A stretch of DNA of 64,000 nucleotides from Bacteroides uniformis. GTDB lineage: Bacteria; Bacteroidota; Bacteroidia; Bacteroidales; Bacteroidaceae. The position numbers and the translations under genes were made by a program. Shown piece after piece: positions 26,218 to 35,489 of the stretch (within the stretch, counting starts at the first letter, position 1; every line of letters begins with the position of its first letter). The notes under the pieces are model-generated. The model did no database searches. It saw nothing but the letters and a program-made list of their open reading frames with translations, and was not told the DNA's origin. Location: positions 1,625,501-1,689,500 of the forward strand of contig NZ_CP102263.1 of the NCBI RefSeq assembly GCF_025147485.1, given 5' to 3'.

Positions 26218-29200
26218 TTATCTGTTGGCGATAGTACCCTTAACAGCAATAGCAACTGCAGCTTCTACTTCACCCCATGCATAGGTTACCTTTACGGGAA
26301 CCATGATGGTAAAGTCTTTAGTATTACCTTCGTTGTTCTTGTAGTTCAATTTGTAGGTGTTCAGTTTGGCAATGTCATCACCACTGATTGTAACTTCATT
26401 AGAAGTAGTGGCTGCGCCCGCATTATCAAGAATAGACAGCTTGATAACATCAGGATTAATAGGCATTTGCGTACCGCTTGTATTAACATCACAAGTTGCA
26501 TTATCCAAATCCAAAGCTACTTTTTCAATTTGATAGTAAGTGTACAAGTTGACACCGTTTTCTAATACAGCTTCATATGCCTTGGTTGTAGTGTTATACT
26601 TGATAACAGCTTTGTCACGCCAATCTTCTGCGGTGAAGAGGTCACCCAGCTTCACAGAAGAACCACCTGCTTCAGCGTCTACAAACTTAGCATTGTCGTT
26701 GCTTTCGATATCCAACGGACGCAAGAAACGAGCGTTGAAATTGTAAGCAGGAGCCAGTTCTATGTTGCAGTCACCATAAACAGCTGAAACTTCGATGATG
26801 GCAAACTGTTGGTTAGGCTTATTTTCGTTGTGACCGAAGAGGTTCAAGAATTTCTTGGCTTCTGCGTTATCTTTGTAAGTAATCTTGTGGCTTACTTTAT
26901 CAAGAGTTGCGATGAGAGAAGCGTCTGCTCTCTTTTCGCCCCAATACAAATTAGTGCTGCTCTCGTTCTTCTTAGTTTCATCTTTGCTAACAAACAACTT
27001 CTTTCCACCTATAGTCAGACCATCGTTCTTAGCAGAGAACAAGTAGCTGTACTTGATTTCCATACCTTTGTCTTTCTTGTTCCAGATTTCACCATAAACC
27101 GGCTTAGAAGCTTCTGATACAGTGAATTCAATGCCAGATACTTCTTTCTTAGAAGTAGCATCTATATGCCAGAAGTAGTCATCAAGATTTTTTACATAAG
27201 CAGTTACGTTATTGTTTGCATCCGGAGCAGGAACATTGGTACGTACAGTATCTCTGTCAGCCAATGCTGTTTCAGCAGGATACCAGTAAGCATCACGTTT
27301 ATTACCGTAACTTGCTGTAGTCGGCAATTCTGCGATGGAAATCTTGATACCTACGTAAATAGCATAAGTTGTTCCACCTGCTACAGGTTTGTACTTGCCA
27401 TAAAGTGTCAAGGTGCGATCTTTGTAATCCTTGATGAGTTGGTCTCTTTGTTCTCTTGTAGTAGTCCAAGTCAAGATGTCATTCGTTGAGCTAGGTTCAG
27501 CATCAGCTATCTCCTTAACTACACCATAAGCATTGTCCACAGCAAATTTATTAGCAGCTGTTACTTGAATGAAGCCACCCTTACCGTCTGCTACATAAGT
27601 TTCGTCTTTTACAAATGTATAACCCTTTGTGAATTCTTCCTTGGTCATACCCAGTTCTTCAAGAATCTTACCGGACATGTCTTTCCAAGTGATGGATACA
27701 GCTTGGTCACCACACAAGTACGGCAACTGCGGAGTGCTCTTGTCAATAACAATTGCATCAGGAGTAGCGGCTTTTTCAGTAATTTCCAACTTGATGTAAC
27801 CTGCTAATACTACATTATTTGCAGCATCAACCAATTTAACCAATACTGCCGGACGACGACCGATAGCACTTCTACCAATCTTTTCTGTACTTCCTTCAGG
27901 AATAACTACACTTTCTTCTTTGTCGTTTACATAACAAGGAGTGAAAGTTCCGTCTTCTTCCAGTTTAGAGTAAGCATTTTCTTCTGTATCGTTGTCACCG
28001 CTGATATAGTGAACGGGCTCAAACTTGAGAGTCAAATTATATAACTGGGCAGCCTCGGCAAGAGTCATTCTTCCGTGATCAGTTGCGGTAATTTCTTCTC
28101 CAAAGTTTTCTACATGATGGATGCACAACAAATCTGCCAATTCGATGGAACCACCATTGTATTGTGCAGGAACAGTATATACGTTTTCGATAGCTTCCTT
28201 AGCTGTCTTATACAGTTCAGGCTTACAAGTGTTTTCTGTTACGATTTTACTCTCATCGGTGTAAGCGATAGCTTTAAAGCCTTGGATCATCGGCATGATG
28301 GCAGCATAGTCGGAAGTAACTGTAGACTTCTCTTCACCTTCTTTTTCGCCATTAGCTAATGTTGCTTCCAGAGCTGCGATAGAAATATACTTGTCTTTAC
28401 CGGGAGTGCTCAAATTGCCCTTCTTCAAATCCTCTACAGAGAGTTTATATGTAGCATACATTCTTTCACCGTCAATGGTCTTACCTGCGTTTTGGAAGAT
28501 AGGGGTTACTACAGCAGGATTAGCTTTTGTAGTTACATATTCCGGAGTAGCTGCCAAGAACTGCCATTCGATATCTTTCAGTTTGGCGTTCAACGGGTTC
28601 ATATGATAGTACATAGCACTGGTTGAAGGCATCCAATAAGTTCTCTTAGTGGCATCTTTCAAAGCAATCCAATTGGTAGCACTTGTACCTTTCTTGATTA
28701 CAAAAACTACACCGTGATCATCTTCACCATTTTCTTCGTTCTTTTCAGCTTCGATGAAATCACCGTTGGCATATTTGTATTTAGTAGCTTCTACTCCGTC
28801 TTCGTACAATTCAGGGATGAATACTAAAGCTTTCAACTTAGTAGTCAGAGAAATAGTCTTTTCAACCAATTTGCCGTTCTCATCCTTCATGTTACCAAGG
28901 GTCAGAGTTTCATCTTTTGTATTCCAAACAGCTGAAAGTGTTCCTTCCGGTAACCATTTCGTAGTTTGTACTTCATATAAAGGATCTTTACCCTTTTCTT
29001 CTGTTACCTTCACCCAGTAGCCAGCTTCTGCTTGGCCATGCAACTTACCAGTCTCTTCAGTACCTGGATAGTAATAGATAGTTTTAGCGTCTTGACCGGC
29101 AGCACCGTCACCCGGCTCACCTTTTTCACCACGTGCAGGAAACTCTGTTTGTACATCGTCTTTAGCCCACCAATAGTCACCGTTAGCGTCTTTTACAATA

Positions 29201-29481
29201 CTCCAAACGGGAGCGTTTGTGCCGTTTGTTCCGTTCTTGATAGGATAAGATTCGCCATTGCTTAATTTGATGACAATGCCATCTTCTGTTTTGTCAACGC
29301 CGGTAATGACCGATCCAGCGTCAATCTTAGCTTGAAGGTCACTTACCAGCTTTTCTACTGCTGATACGCGGTTGTCCAAGCTTTCGATGTCGTCATCATA
29401 GTCCTTACAAGACGTGAACGTTCCTGCAGTGCCCACCATTAAGGCGCTGAACAGGATCACACTTAGAAACTTTTTGTTCAT
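26218..29481 (-). CDS. Large surface lipoprotein, DUF4988-type N-terminus (S-layer-like)
   Basis: A 1087-residue exported lipoprotein. The signal ends TFTSC (Cys25), followed by KDYDDDI, an acidic stretch that favours surface export. A short coiled coil (about 32-56) leads into the DUF4988-like start of many Bacteroides surface proteins. A collagen-like patch (118-131, GEKGEPGDGAAGQ) follows, then about 950 residues of beta-rich repeats without an enzyme motif I can see. Codon choice resembles the ribosomal genes nearby, suggesting very high expression. It has a strong terminator. Size and composition fit a structural surface-layer protein; phase-variable S-layer lipoproteins are known in Bacteroides. 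The function is inferred, and a tyrosine recombinase gene lies just upstream. Confidence 0.75.
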   Translation of the reverse strand: MNKKFLSVILFSALMVGTAGTFTSCKDYDDDIESLDNRVSAVEKLVSDLQAKIDAGSVITGVDKTEDGIVIKLSNGESYPIKNGTNGTNAPVWSIVKDANGDYWWAKDDVQTEFPARGEKGEPGDGAAGQDAKTIYYYPGTEETGKLHGQAEAGYWVKVTEEKGKDPLYEVQTTKWLPEGTLSAVWNTKDETLTLGNMKDENGKLVEKTISLTTKLKALVFIPELYEDGVEATKYKYANGDFIEAEKNEENGEDDHGVVFVIKKGTSATNWIALKDATKRTYWMPSTSAMYYHMNPLNAKLKDIEWQFLAATPEYVTTKANPAVVTPIFQNAGKTIDGERMYATYKLSVEDLKKGNLSTPGKDKYISIAALEATLANGEKEGEEKSTVTSDYAAIMPMIQGFKAIAYTDESKIVTENTCKPELYKTAKEAIENVYTVPAQYNGGSIELADLLCIHHVENFGEEITATDHGRMTLAEAAQLYNLTLKFEPVHYISGDNDTEENAYSKLEEDGTFTPCYVNDKEESVVIPEGSTEKIGRSAIGRRPAVLVKLVDAANNVVLAGYIKLEITEKAATPDAIVIDKSTPQLPYLCGDQAVSITWKDMSGKILEELGMTKEEFTKGYTFVKDETYVADGKGGFIQVTAANKFAVDNAYGVVKEIADAEPSSTNDILTWTTTREQRDQLIKDYKDRTLTLYGKYKPVAGGTTYAIYVGIKISIAELPTTASYGNKRDAYWYPAETALADRDTVRTNVPAPDANNNVTAYVKNLDDYFWHIDATSKKEVSGIEFTVSEASKPVYGEIWNKKDKGMEIKYSYLFSAKNDGLTIGGKKLFVSKDETKKNESSTNLYWGEKRADASLIATLDKVSHKITYKDNAEAKKFLNLFGHNENKPNQQFAIIEVSAVYGDCNIELAPAYNFNARFLRPLDIESNDNAKFVDAEAGGSSVKLGDLFTAEDWRDKAVIKYNTTTKAYEAVLENGVNLYTYYQIEKVALDLDNATCDVNTSGTQMPINPDVIKLSILDNAGAATTSNEVTISGDDIAKLNTYKLNYKNNEGNTKDFTIMVPVKVTYAWGEVEAAVAIAVKGTIANR

Positions 29482-29916
29482 AATTGAAAACTTTAAATTT
29501 ATAAATTTAAAAAAATAAAAAGTGAATAATCTCTCATTTTAAATCCCTTTCGCATACTTGTTTTGTTGTCAAGTATTCCGTTACTTCGCAGGTAATGAAA
29601 TCCTGTTAATTTCGTTAATAATCAGGGAATAAGGAGAAAATAGACCGGTTTTGTTTGGAATAGTAAAAATCAGTCCGTTGGGATATTGGAAAGATAATAT
29701 ATAGTCTTAATCTCCAACATCATAGAAAAGCTGCAATAGAAATTATGAAGTGAAAAAGTCTCTAATTTTCAATATAAGATTCTATCTCTCAGTTTATTGC
29801 TTACGTTGGGAAACTTTTTGTAAAGCCAATATCAATCCGCTCCTCAAAACTTTGTTTGAAGACTATAAAAAAGAAACAACAAGTTTGCTCTACTTCCTCA
29901 AAAGAAGTAATCTCTT
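29482..29916. other. 435-base gene-free region between recombinase and surface-protein gene
   Basis: AT-rich, with no convincing gene. It holds small hairpins: ATACTTG/CAAGTAT (29554-29576) and TACTTC/GAAGTA (29891-29909). GCATACTTGTT (29552-29562) is matched in inverted orientation near 29878-29888 at 10 of 11 positions, about 325 bases away. No exact TAnnTTTG promoter element is present on either strand. It must contain the start signals of the surface-protein gene and may be an invertible segment. Confidence 0.5.
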
Positions 29917-30876
29917 TTATACTGGATATCCTTCGTTTTTTACAAAAGAAATTACCTTCTGATTGGCTTCGTCAATCTTTCTGTTGCTGAAAGGCTTCAG
30001 ATAGGTTTCCGTCACCGTGATGGAGGAGTGCCCCATGGCTTCCGATATGATTCCGGGGTGTATCTCGCAATGGTAGGCCATTGTGGCCCAGGTGTGTCTG
30101 GCTGCATAACTACTGAGTGCCGACTGCATTCCTAGGCACTGCCTGAGCACTGCCAGACGTTGGTTGAATGCCCTGAGCGCCGCCTGGTATTTCCGGTATG
30201 CCGCTTCCGTGCCTTCCTCACTTTGTAATATGGGGAATAAATAAGGAGAGTCCTTGTCCTTGTTCGCTATCATTCTCACCATTTGCATAGCTTCCGGCGT
30301 CAATGACACGGTCAGTGCCCGTCCCGTCTTCCTGCGTCTATAAGACAAGGTGTTTCCTTGTAAATCCCTCTTATGCAAATAGGCCAGGTCCACAAAAGGA
30401 ATCCCTCTTAGCATAAACATCAGTACAAAGAAAATTTTTGTTTTCTGTCGGGTGTTGGGAGATTGGCCGTCCTGCAGGCTCATCTCTGTCTCCCGTACCA
30501 AGCAGCCTATGTCGGAAGCTTCGAGCGCCTTTTTCCTATCTGTCCGTGTACCGGTATACACATGCTCAAACAGCCTGGGTACATATCGCACCATCTTTCT
30601 GTCCACTGCCCGGTTGTAAACCGAACGTATCGCTTTGATATAAGTGGACACCGTATTCCAACTACAATTCCTCTGTCTGAGGAAGTTTTCGAATCTCTTC
30701 AGTACGGTCGGGCTCAGCTTGCGCATGGGCATCGGTTGCCATTTGGTGAATACCGAGAATGCATTCACCGCTGACTGGTAGATGTGTGCCGTTCCCCACC
30801 TGCCGCCTTCCCGGAGTTCCCCGATGACTGAGGAGAACATCTCTTGTAAGGTAATTTCATTTCTGCTCATTTCCAA
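29917..30876 (-). CDS. Tyrosine recombinase, Bacteroides invertase-like family
   Basis: A 319-residue site-specific recombinase. The SAM-like N-terminal core-binding domain spans about 10-105. The catalytic domain has Arg157 (MLRGIPFVDLA), Lys183, Arg260 in YAARHTWAT, His283 in MGHSS and nucleophile Tyr292 in TETYLKPF. The usual His three residues before the second Arg is Tyr257, as is typical of Bacteroides chromosomal Tsr-type recombinases. These often flip promoters or shuffle genes of surface proteins and capsules. It is read in the same direction as the large surface lipoprotein gene, 435 bases upstream, and looks intact. It is not next to phage or conjugation genes. Confidence 0.88.
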   Translation of the reverse strand: MEMSRNEITLQEMFSSVIGELREGGRWGTAHIYQSAVNAFSVFTKWQPMPMRKLSPTVLKRFENFLRQRNCSWNTVSTYIKAIRSVYNRAVDRKMVRYVPRLFEHVYTGTRTDRKKALEASDIGCLVRETEMSLQDGQSPNTRQKTKIFFVLMFMLRGIPFVDLAYLHKRDLQGNTLSYRRRKTGRALTVSLTPEAMQMVRMIANKDKDSPYLFPILQSEEGTEAAYRKYQAALRAFNQRLAVLRQCLGMQSALSSYAARHTWATMAYHCEIHPGIISEAMGHSSITVTETYLKPFSNRKIDEANQKVISFVKNEGYPV

Positions 30877-30932
30877 ATTATTTATAAAAAGGTTTATCCT
30901 GCAATTATAAATAAATTGAGAGCAAGTGCAAA

Positions 30933-30969
30933 GGCATCATTCTGAAATCTGCGAAACGGGAATGATGCC
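30933..30969 (-). terminator. Hairpin after the membrane-protein gene
   Basis: GAATGATGCC (30960-30969) pairs perfectly with GGCATCATTC (30933-30942). It lies 35 bases after the stop of the gene at 31004 on the same strand. The T-run is short, so it is a weak terminator or a structural element. Confidence 0.55.
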
Positions 30970-31003
30970 GTATCCGACAGCTTATTTGTTGGCTAACGTC
31001 TGT

Positions 31004-31768
31004 TTAGTGGCTGATATACGTATCCTGGAAGAACCGCTTGTTATCATTCAGGCTGCAAGTGGCATCCACTCCGGCTTGTTGCAGGCGTTCGGCAATCTCA
31101 TTCAGTTTCTTCCTCGAAACCCTTCCGATATAGAACAGACGGTAGCGGTAATCGTTGTCCAGCAATTCCATGACGTGCGTGAAATTCTGTTCGCGGGCAA
31201 AGTCGAAGTTTACTTTTCTTAGGTTCTGGTACGGATAGCGGATAGTCCTGCCTACGCTGTGTATGATGAGGCCGTTATTGTCCAACGTCAGGTAGCAGAA
31301 GCGGGTCATCAGCATGCTGATGAAAAAAAGACTTAATGCAAACGAAATGATAGCCGGGATGAAGCCCCTGCCACTGATGGAATAATATCCCAATATAAGG
31401 AATATCAGGAATAAGACAAAGAACCAGAACATATAGAGTGACGGACGCTGGTATGTTTCTGTGGGAACCTCTGCGACTGTCCGTTCCCTCGGTGCGTAGT
31501 TGTCGAAGGGGATTTCTTGGGAGACCAGGTAGCGGATGACCGAGGAAGGGTGACGGAAAGGAGGCAGATAGATTACTTTTTCTTTTCCTTCCTTTAGATG
31601 TAAAGTCAGTATGCCCGGACCATATTTGTCTTTCGCAGCCAAGTTGCTTTTGCGGGGAACCTGGTGGTAACGCTTCATGAAACTGAAACTCTTGATTTGG
31701 TGCAGTCCGATGTGCTGGCTTTGCAGCAGTTGTTCGGCTCTTTTCTGTTCTTTACTGGTCACTTCCAT
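31004..31768 (-). CDS. Two-TM membrane protein of unknown function
   Basis: A 254-residue protein. A charged N-terminal part (1-105) is followed by two membrane helices (about 108-128 and 135-155) and a C-terminal cytoplasmic domain with strand pattern FCYLTLDNNGLIIHS and RTIRYPYQNLRKV, like bacterial PH-type domains. I do not recognise a named family. It starts 5 bases after the stop of the 7TM-HD gene, so the two form an operon. Confidence 0.7.
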   Translation of the reverse strand: MEVTSKEQKRAEQLLQSQHIGLHQIKSFSFMKRYHQVPRKSNLAAKDKYGPGILTLHLKEGKEKVIYLPPFRHPSSVIRYLVSQEIPFDNYAPRERTVAEVPTETYQRPSLYMFWFFVLFLIFLILGYYSISGRGFIPAIISFALSLFFISMLMTRFCYLTLDNNGLIIHSVGRTIRYPYQNLRKVNFDFAREQNFTHVMELLDNDYRYRLFYIGRVSRKKLNEIAERLQQAGVDATCSLNDNKRFFQDTYISH

Positions 31769-31773
31769 AGTTC

Positions 31774-33834
31774 TTATTTTTTAAGTTCGGGATAACTGAT
31801 GCGGGTATGGTATATAGTCTTCAGCTTCTCCTTGAATACGTTCTTCACGGTGGCAATATCCTTGAAGGTGATGGGGCATTCCTTGAAATAGCCTTCTGCC
31901 ACTTGCGAATCGATAATCTTGTCTACCAGGTTGCTGATGCTCTCTTCCGTATATTCGGGCAGACTGCGTGAAGCGGCTTCCACCGAATCGGCCATCATCA
32001 GGATAGCCTGCTCTTTGGTGAACGGGTTGGGACCGGGGTAGGTGAATGCCTCCTCGTTAGGGTCTTCACCGGGGTGCTCGTTTTTCCAGGAGATATAGAA
32101 ATACTTCGTTTTCCCACGGCCATGGTGAGTGGTGATGAAATCCTTGATTACTTTGGGGAGATTGTTCTTCTCGGCCAGCTTCAGCCCGTCCGTCACATGG
32201 CTGATGACGACTTGGGCACTTTGCTCATAGCCCAGATTCTTGTGCGGATTGACTCCACCCGACTGGTTCTCGGTGAAGAACACCGGATTCTCCATCTTGC
32301 CGATGTCATGATACAGCGCTCCGGTACGTACCAGCTGGCTTTTGGCTCCGATACGGTTGGCCGCTTCCGCCGCAAGGTTGGCAACCTGCATGGAATGCTG
32401 GAAGGTGCCGGGAACTGTCTCGGACATGCGGCGCAGCAGGCTGTTGTTGATGTTGGACAATTCGACCAGGGTGACATTGGAGGTAAAGCCAAACGTCTTT
32501 TCCACCAGGAAGAGCAGGGGATAGGTGAACAGCAGCAACACTCCGTTAATGACGAAATAAGTGTACATGCTTCCGTTGATTTTTGTCAAGTCGTTTTCTG
32601 TAATCAGCTCGAAAGCAAAGTAGACGGCAGCGTAGGTCAATATGACGAGGAAGGCTGTCCGGAACAGTTGCGACCGTTGTGAAAGTTCCCTCAGACTGAA
32701 GATGGCAACCAGTCCCGCCGAGAGTTGCAGAAGAATGAATTCATGCGGATAGCGCAGGCAGATGGAGCATATCAGTATGGTGGTGACTTGTGCGATGAAG
32801 GCCGTGCGTGAGTCGAGGAACACCCGGATGATGACCGGCAGCATGGCATACGGGATGATATAGACATTGAATATGTTGTTGGCAACCATGATGGCCGTCA
32901 CCACGCAATAGAACATGATGAGGGCGAAGAGCAGGGAGAGGCTGCCCTTGCGCTTGTAGTAATCTTTACGGAACAAGTCGAGGTAGAGCATGAAACACAG
33001 CATGAAGATACTGACAAACAATACCTGCCCCGCCAGCATCAACCGTTTTTGCCCGATGGACTCACTGCGTTTGATGGATTCTTTCCGTAGACTCTCAAGG
33101 ATGTTGTATGTCTCCTGGCTGACAATCTCGCCGCGGTCGATGATTTTCTGTCCGCTCAGTACGATGCCGTTGGCCCATGAATAGTTGTCGAGCATCTCCT
33201 TCTTAGCGGTTTCGGTCCGCTGCTCGTCATAGGTCAGATTAGGGAACAGATATTCGTTCAGCGAGCATTGCCGTAGAATGTCCGGGCGGTAGTGGGCGGT
33301 ATCGGCCGTGAGTATATAGTTATAGGCATCCTTCACCGAATATACCTTGTTGATGTCCTGCTGGTTGGCCAGTTTGTCGTTAATGACCATGATGGCGGTT
33401 GTGCTGTCCTTATGCAGTTGGTTCAGCTCTTCGGTAGAAACGATGCCGGCGCGATATACTTCAGAGAGTTTCCTTTCCAGAAAGCGGACGTAGTCGGTGG
33501 AGGGAAGCAGGCCGCGCAGGTGGGTCTGATAGTCTGCCTTCAACTTGGCGAGCACACTTTTCTCAATGCTTTTGTCCAGCTGGAAATACGGCTGGAAGGC
33601 GGCGAGGATACTGTCTTGCTCGCGTTTCACCACTTCATCGGCCTTATAGATGGGGAAGTCGAAGGTGGCCATGAGCTGTCCGTACTTCCAGGGCTTGTCA
33701 ATGTCGAACTGGTAGTTGAATTTACCGTCACGTGGCAGAAAATAGACAATAATCCCCACAGTGCCGATGAATATCAGTGCTCTGTATAGCAAATCTCTGA
33801 GCGAGAACTCTTTTTTTGTATTGAAATAACTCAT
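31774..33834 (-). CDS. 7TM-HD domain phosphohydrolase (PgpH/YqfF family)
   Basis: A 686-residue membrane protein. An N-terminal membrane helix (about 17-35) precedes an extracellular 7TMR-HDED domain (about 40-280), then about seven membrane helices (about 285-460), then a cytoplasmic HD domain with His509-Asp510 in ALYHDIGKMENP. Characterised members hydrolyse cyclic di-AMP, so this is a likely c-di-AMP phosphodiesterase. The frame is open to an ATG at 33873, but 33834 (MSYFNTKKEF) fits the family better and lies clear of the gltX promoter area. It is divergent from gltX. Confidence 0.9.
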   Translation of the reverse strand: MSYFNTKKEFSLRDLLYRALIFIGTVGIIVYFLPRDGKFNYQFDIDKPWKYGQLMATFDFPIYKADEVVKREQDSILAAFQPYFQLDKSIEKSVLAKLKADYQTHLRGLLPSTDYVRFLERKLSEVYRAGIVSTEELNQLHKDSTTAIMVINDKLANQQDINKVYSVKDAYNYILTADTAHYRPDILRQCSLNEYLFPNLTYDEQRTETAKKEMLDNYSWANGIVLSGQKIIDRGEIVSQETYNILESLRKESIKRSESIGQKRLMLAGQVLFVSIFMLCFMLYLDLFRKDYYKRKGSLSLLFALIMFYCVVTAIMVANNIFNVYIIPYAMLPVIIRVFLDSRTAFIAQVTTILICSICLRYPHEFILLQLSAGLVAIFSLRELSQRSQLFRTAFLVILTYAAVYFAFELITENDLTKINGSMYTYFVINGVLLLFTYPLLFLVEKTFGFTSNVTLVELSNINNSLLRRMSETVPGTFQHSMQVANLAAEAANRIGAKSQLVRTGALYHDIGKMENPVFFTENQSGGVNPHKNLGYEQSAQVVISHVTDGLKLAEKNNLPKVIKDFITTHHGRGKTKYFYISWKNEHPGEDPNEEAFTYPGPNPFTKEQAILMMADSVEAASRSLPEYTEESISNLVDKIIDSQVAEGYFKECPITFKDIATVKNVFKEKLKTIYHTRISYPELKK

Positions 33835-33892
33835 ATCGGCTGAAATTTTTGCGAAAAGTACAAAAAAAAACATTAGTGTGGAAAAAAAGGTT

Positions 33893-33900
33893 TAATTTTG
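33893..33900 (+). promoter_or_regulatory. -7 element of gltX
   Basis: TAATTTTG matches TAnnTTTG, 31 bases before the gltX start. The -33 region is poor. Confidence 0.6.
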
Positions 33901-33931
33901 CCGTCTAAAATATTCATAAGTAAGGTAGATT

Positions 33932-35458
33932 ATGACAGAAAGAAAGGTCAGAGTCCGTTTTGCCCCGAGTCCTACGGGGGCGTTGCACATCGGCGGTGTG
34001 CGTACAGCTTTATACAATTATCTCTTTGCGCGTCAGCATGGAGGAGATTTTATATTTCGTATTGAAGATACTGATTCCAACCGGTTTGTACCGGGTGCGG
34101 AAGAATATATCCTGGAGTCTTTCAAATGGTTGGGCATCCCGTTTGACGAGGGCGTGAGTTTCGGTGGAGACCATGGCCCGTACCGTCAGTCGGAACGTCG
34201 GGAAATATACAAGAAGTATGTTCAGATTCTGCTGGAGGCCGGAAAAGCCTACATCGCTTTCGATACTCCTGAGGAGCTGGAAGCAAAGCGTGCGGAGATT
34301 GCGAATTTCCAGTACGATGCTTCTACCCGCATGCAGATGCGCAATTCACTGACCCTTCCTAAAGAAGAGGTAGACGCGCTGATTGCTGCCGGTAAGCAGT
34401 ACGTGGTGCGTTTCAAGATAGAGCCGAACGAAGATGTGCATGTGAACGACCTGATTCGTGGGGAAGTAGTGATAAACTCTTCCATTCTTGATGACAAGGT
34501 TCTTTATAAATCGGCAGATGAACTTCCTACTTACCATCTGGCCAATATTGTGGACGACCATTTGATGGAAGTGTCCCATGTGATACGCGGTGAGGAATGG
34601 TTGCCTTCCGCGCCGTTGCATGTATTGCTCTACCGTGCCTTTGGGTGGGAGGATACCATGCCTGCCTTTGCGCATTTGCCCTTGTTGCTGAAGCCCGAGG
34701 GTAACGGCAAATTGAGTAAGCGTGACGGCGACCGTCTGGGCTTCCCGGTTTTCCCGTTGGAGTGGCATGACCCCAAGTCGGGAGATGTTTCTTCAGGCTA
34801 CCGGGAATCTGGTTATCTGCCCGAAGCGGTCATTAATTTCCTGGCTCTGTTGGGCTGGAATCCGGGCAATGACCAGGAACTGATGTCTATGGATGAATTG
34901 GTGAAATTGTTTGATTTGAGCCATTGCAGCAAGTCGGGTGCCAAATTCGACTATAAGAAAGGTATCTGGTTCAACCATGAGTACATCATGATGAAACCGG
35001 ATGCGGAGATAGCTTGTCTTTTCAGACCGGTGCTGGAGTCCAACGGCATAGACGCCTCCAACTATAGCGACGAGTTCCTTACGAAAGTGGTTTCACTGGT
35101 GAAGGGACGCGTCAACTTCGTAAAGGAACTGTGGGACCAGACCCGTTTTTTCTTCGTAGCCCCCACGGAATATGCGGCAAAGGATGTGAAGAAGCGTTGG
35201 TCGGAAGATACTCCCCGCATCATGACCGAATTGATGGATGTGTTGCGCGGCATCGGGGATTTCTCCTCCAAGCCTTCCGAAGATATTGTGATTGGTTGGA
35301 TTACTGAGCGTGGCTATCACATGGGAAATGTGATGAATGCCTTCCGCTTGTCAGTGGTGGGCGAGTGTAAAGGCCCGCACATGTTCGACATTGCCGAGCT
35401 GATTGGCAAGGAAGAGACGTTGGCCCGTATACAGCGTGCTGTTGATGCTTTAAAGTGA
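33932..35458 (+). CDS. gltX: Glutamyl-tRNA synthetase
   Basis: A 508-residue class I aminoacyl-tRNA synthetase that charges tRNA-Glu in the cytoplasm. The HIGH motif is HIGG (His19) in [11 protein letters not shown] and the KMSKS loop is KLSKR (260-264). The anticodon-binding C-terminal domain follows. Length and start are normal. It is transcribed with waaA, which begins 31 bases after its stop. Confidence 0.97.
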   Translation: MTERKVRVRFAPSPTGALHIGGVRTALYNYLFARQHGGDFIFRIEDTDSNRFVPGAEEYILESFKWLGIPFDEGVSFGGDHGPYRQSERREIYKKYVQILLEAGKAYIAFDTPEELEAKRAEIANFQYDASTRMQMRNSLTLPKEEVDALIAAGKQYVVRFKIEPNEDVHVNDLIRGEVVINSSILDDKVLYKSADELPTYHLANIVDDHLMEVSHVIRGEEWLPSAPLHVLLYRAFGWEDTMPAFAHLPLLLKPEGNGKLSKRDGDRLGFPVFPLEWHDPKSGDVSSGYRESGYLPEAVINFLALLGWNPGNDQELMSMDELVKLFDLSHCSKSGAKFDYKKGIWFNHEYIMMKPDAEIACLFRPVLESNGIDASNYSDEFLTKVVSLVKGRVNFVKELWDQTRFFFVAPTEYAAKDVKKRWSEDTPRIMTELMDVLRGIGDFSSKPSEDIVIGWITERGYHMGNVMNAFRLSVVGECKGPHMFDIAELIGKEETLARIQRAVDALK

Positions 35459-35489
35459 ATAAATCTTCTTCATCCTTAATCCATATAGT

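Noticed and set aside
29554..29576. sigma70-like TTGACA on the - strand as the promoter of the surface-protein gene
   Set aside because: Bacteroides primary sigma uses TTTG/TAnnTTTG; the TTGACA is part of a small hairpin and has no matching downstream element.
29750..29962. 70-codon + strand frame in the recombinase-surface protein spacer
   Set aside because: Low-complexity AT-rich frame overlapping the recombinase end, no start signal or homology I can recognise.
29917..30876. Integrase of a prophage or conjugative element
   Set aside because: No phage, mobilisation or att-like duplication nearby; flanked by chromosomal genes, and the sequence type fits chromosomal invertases better.
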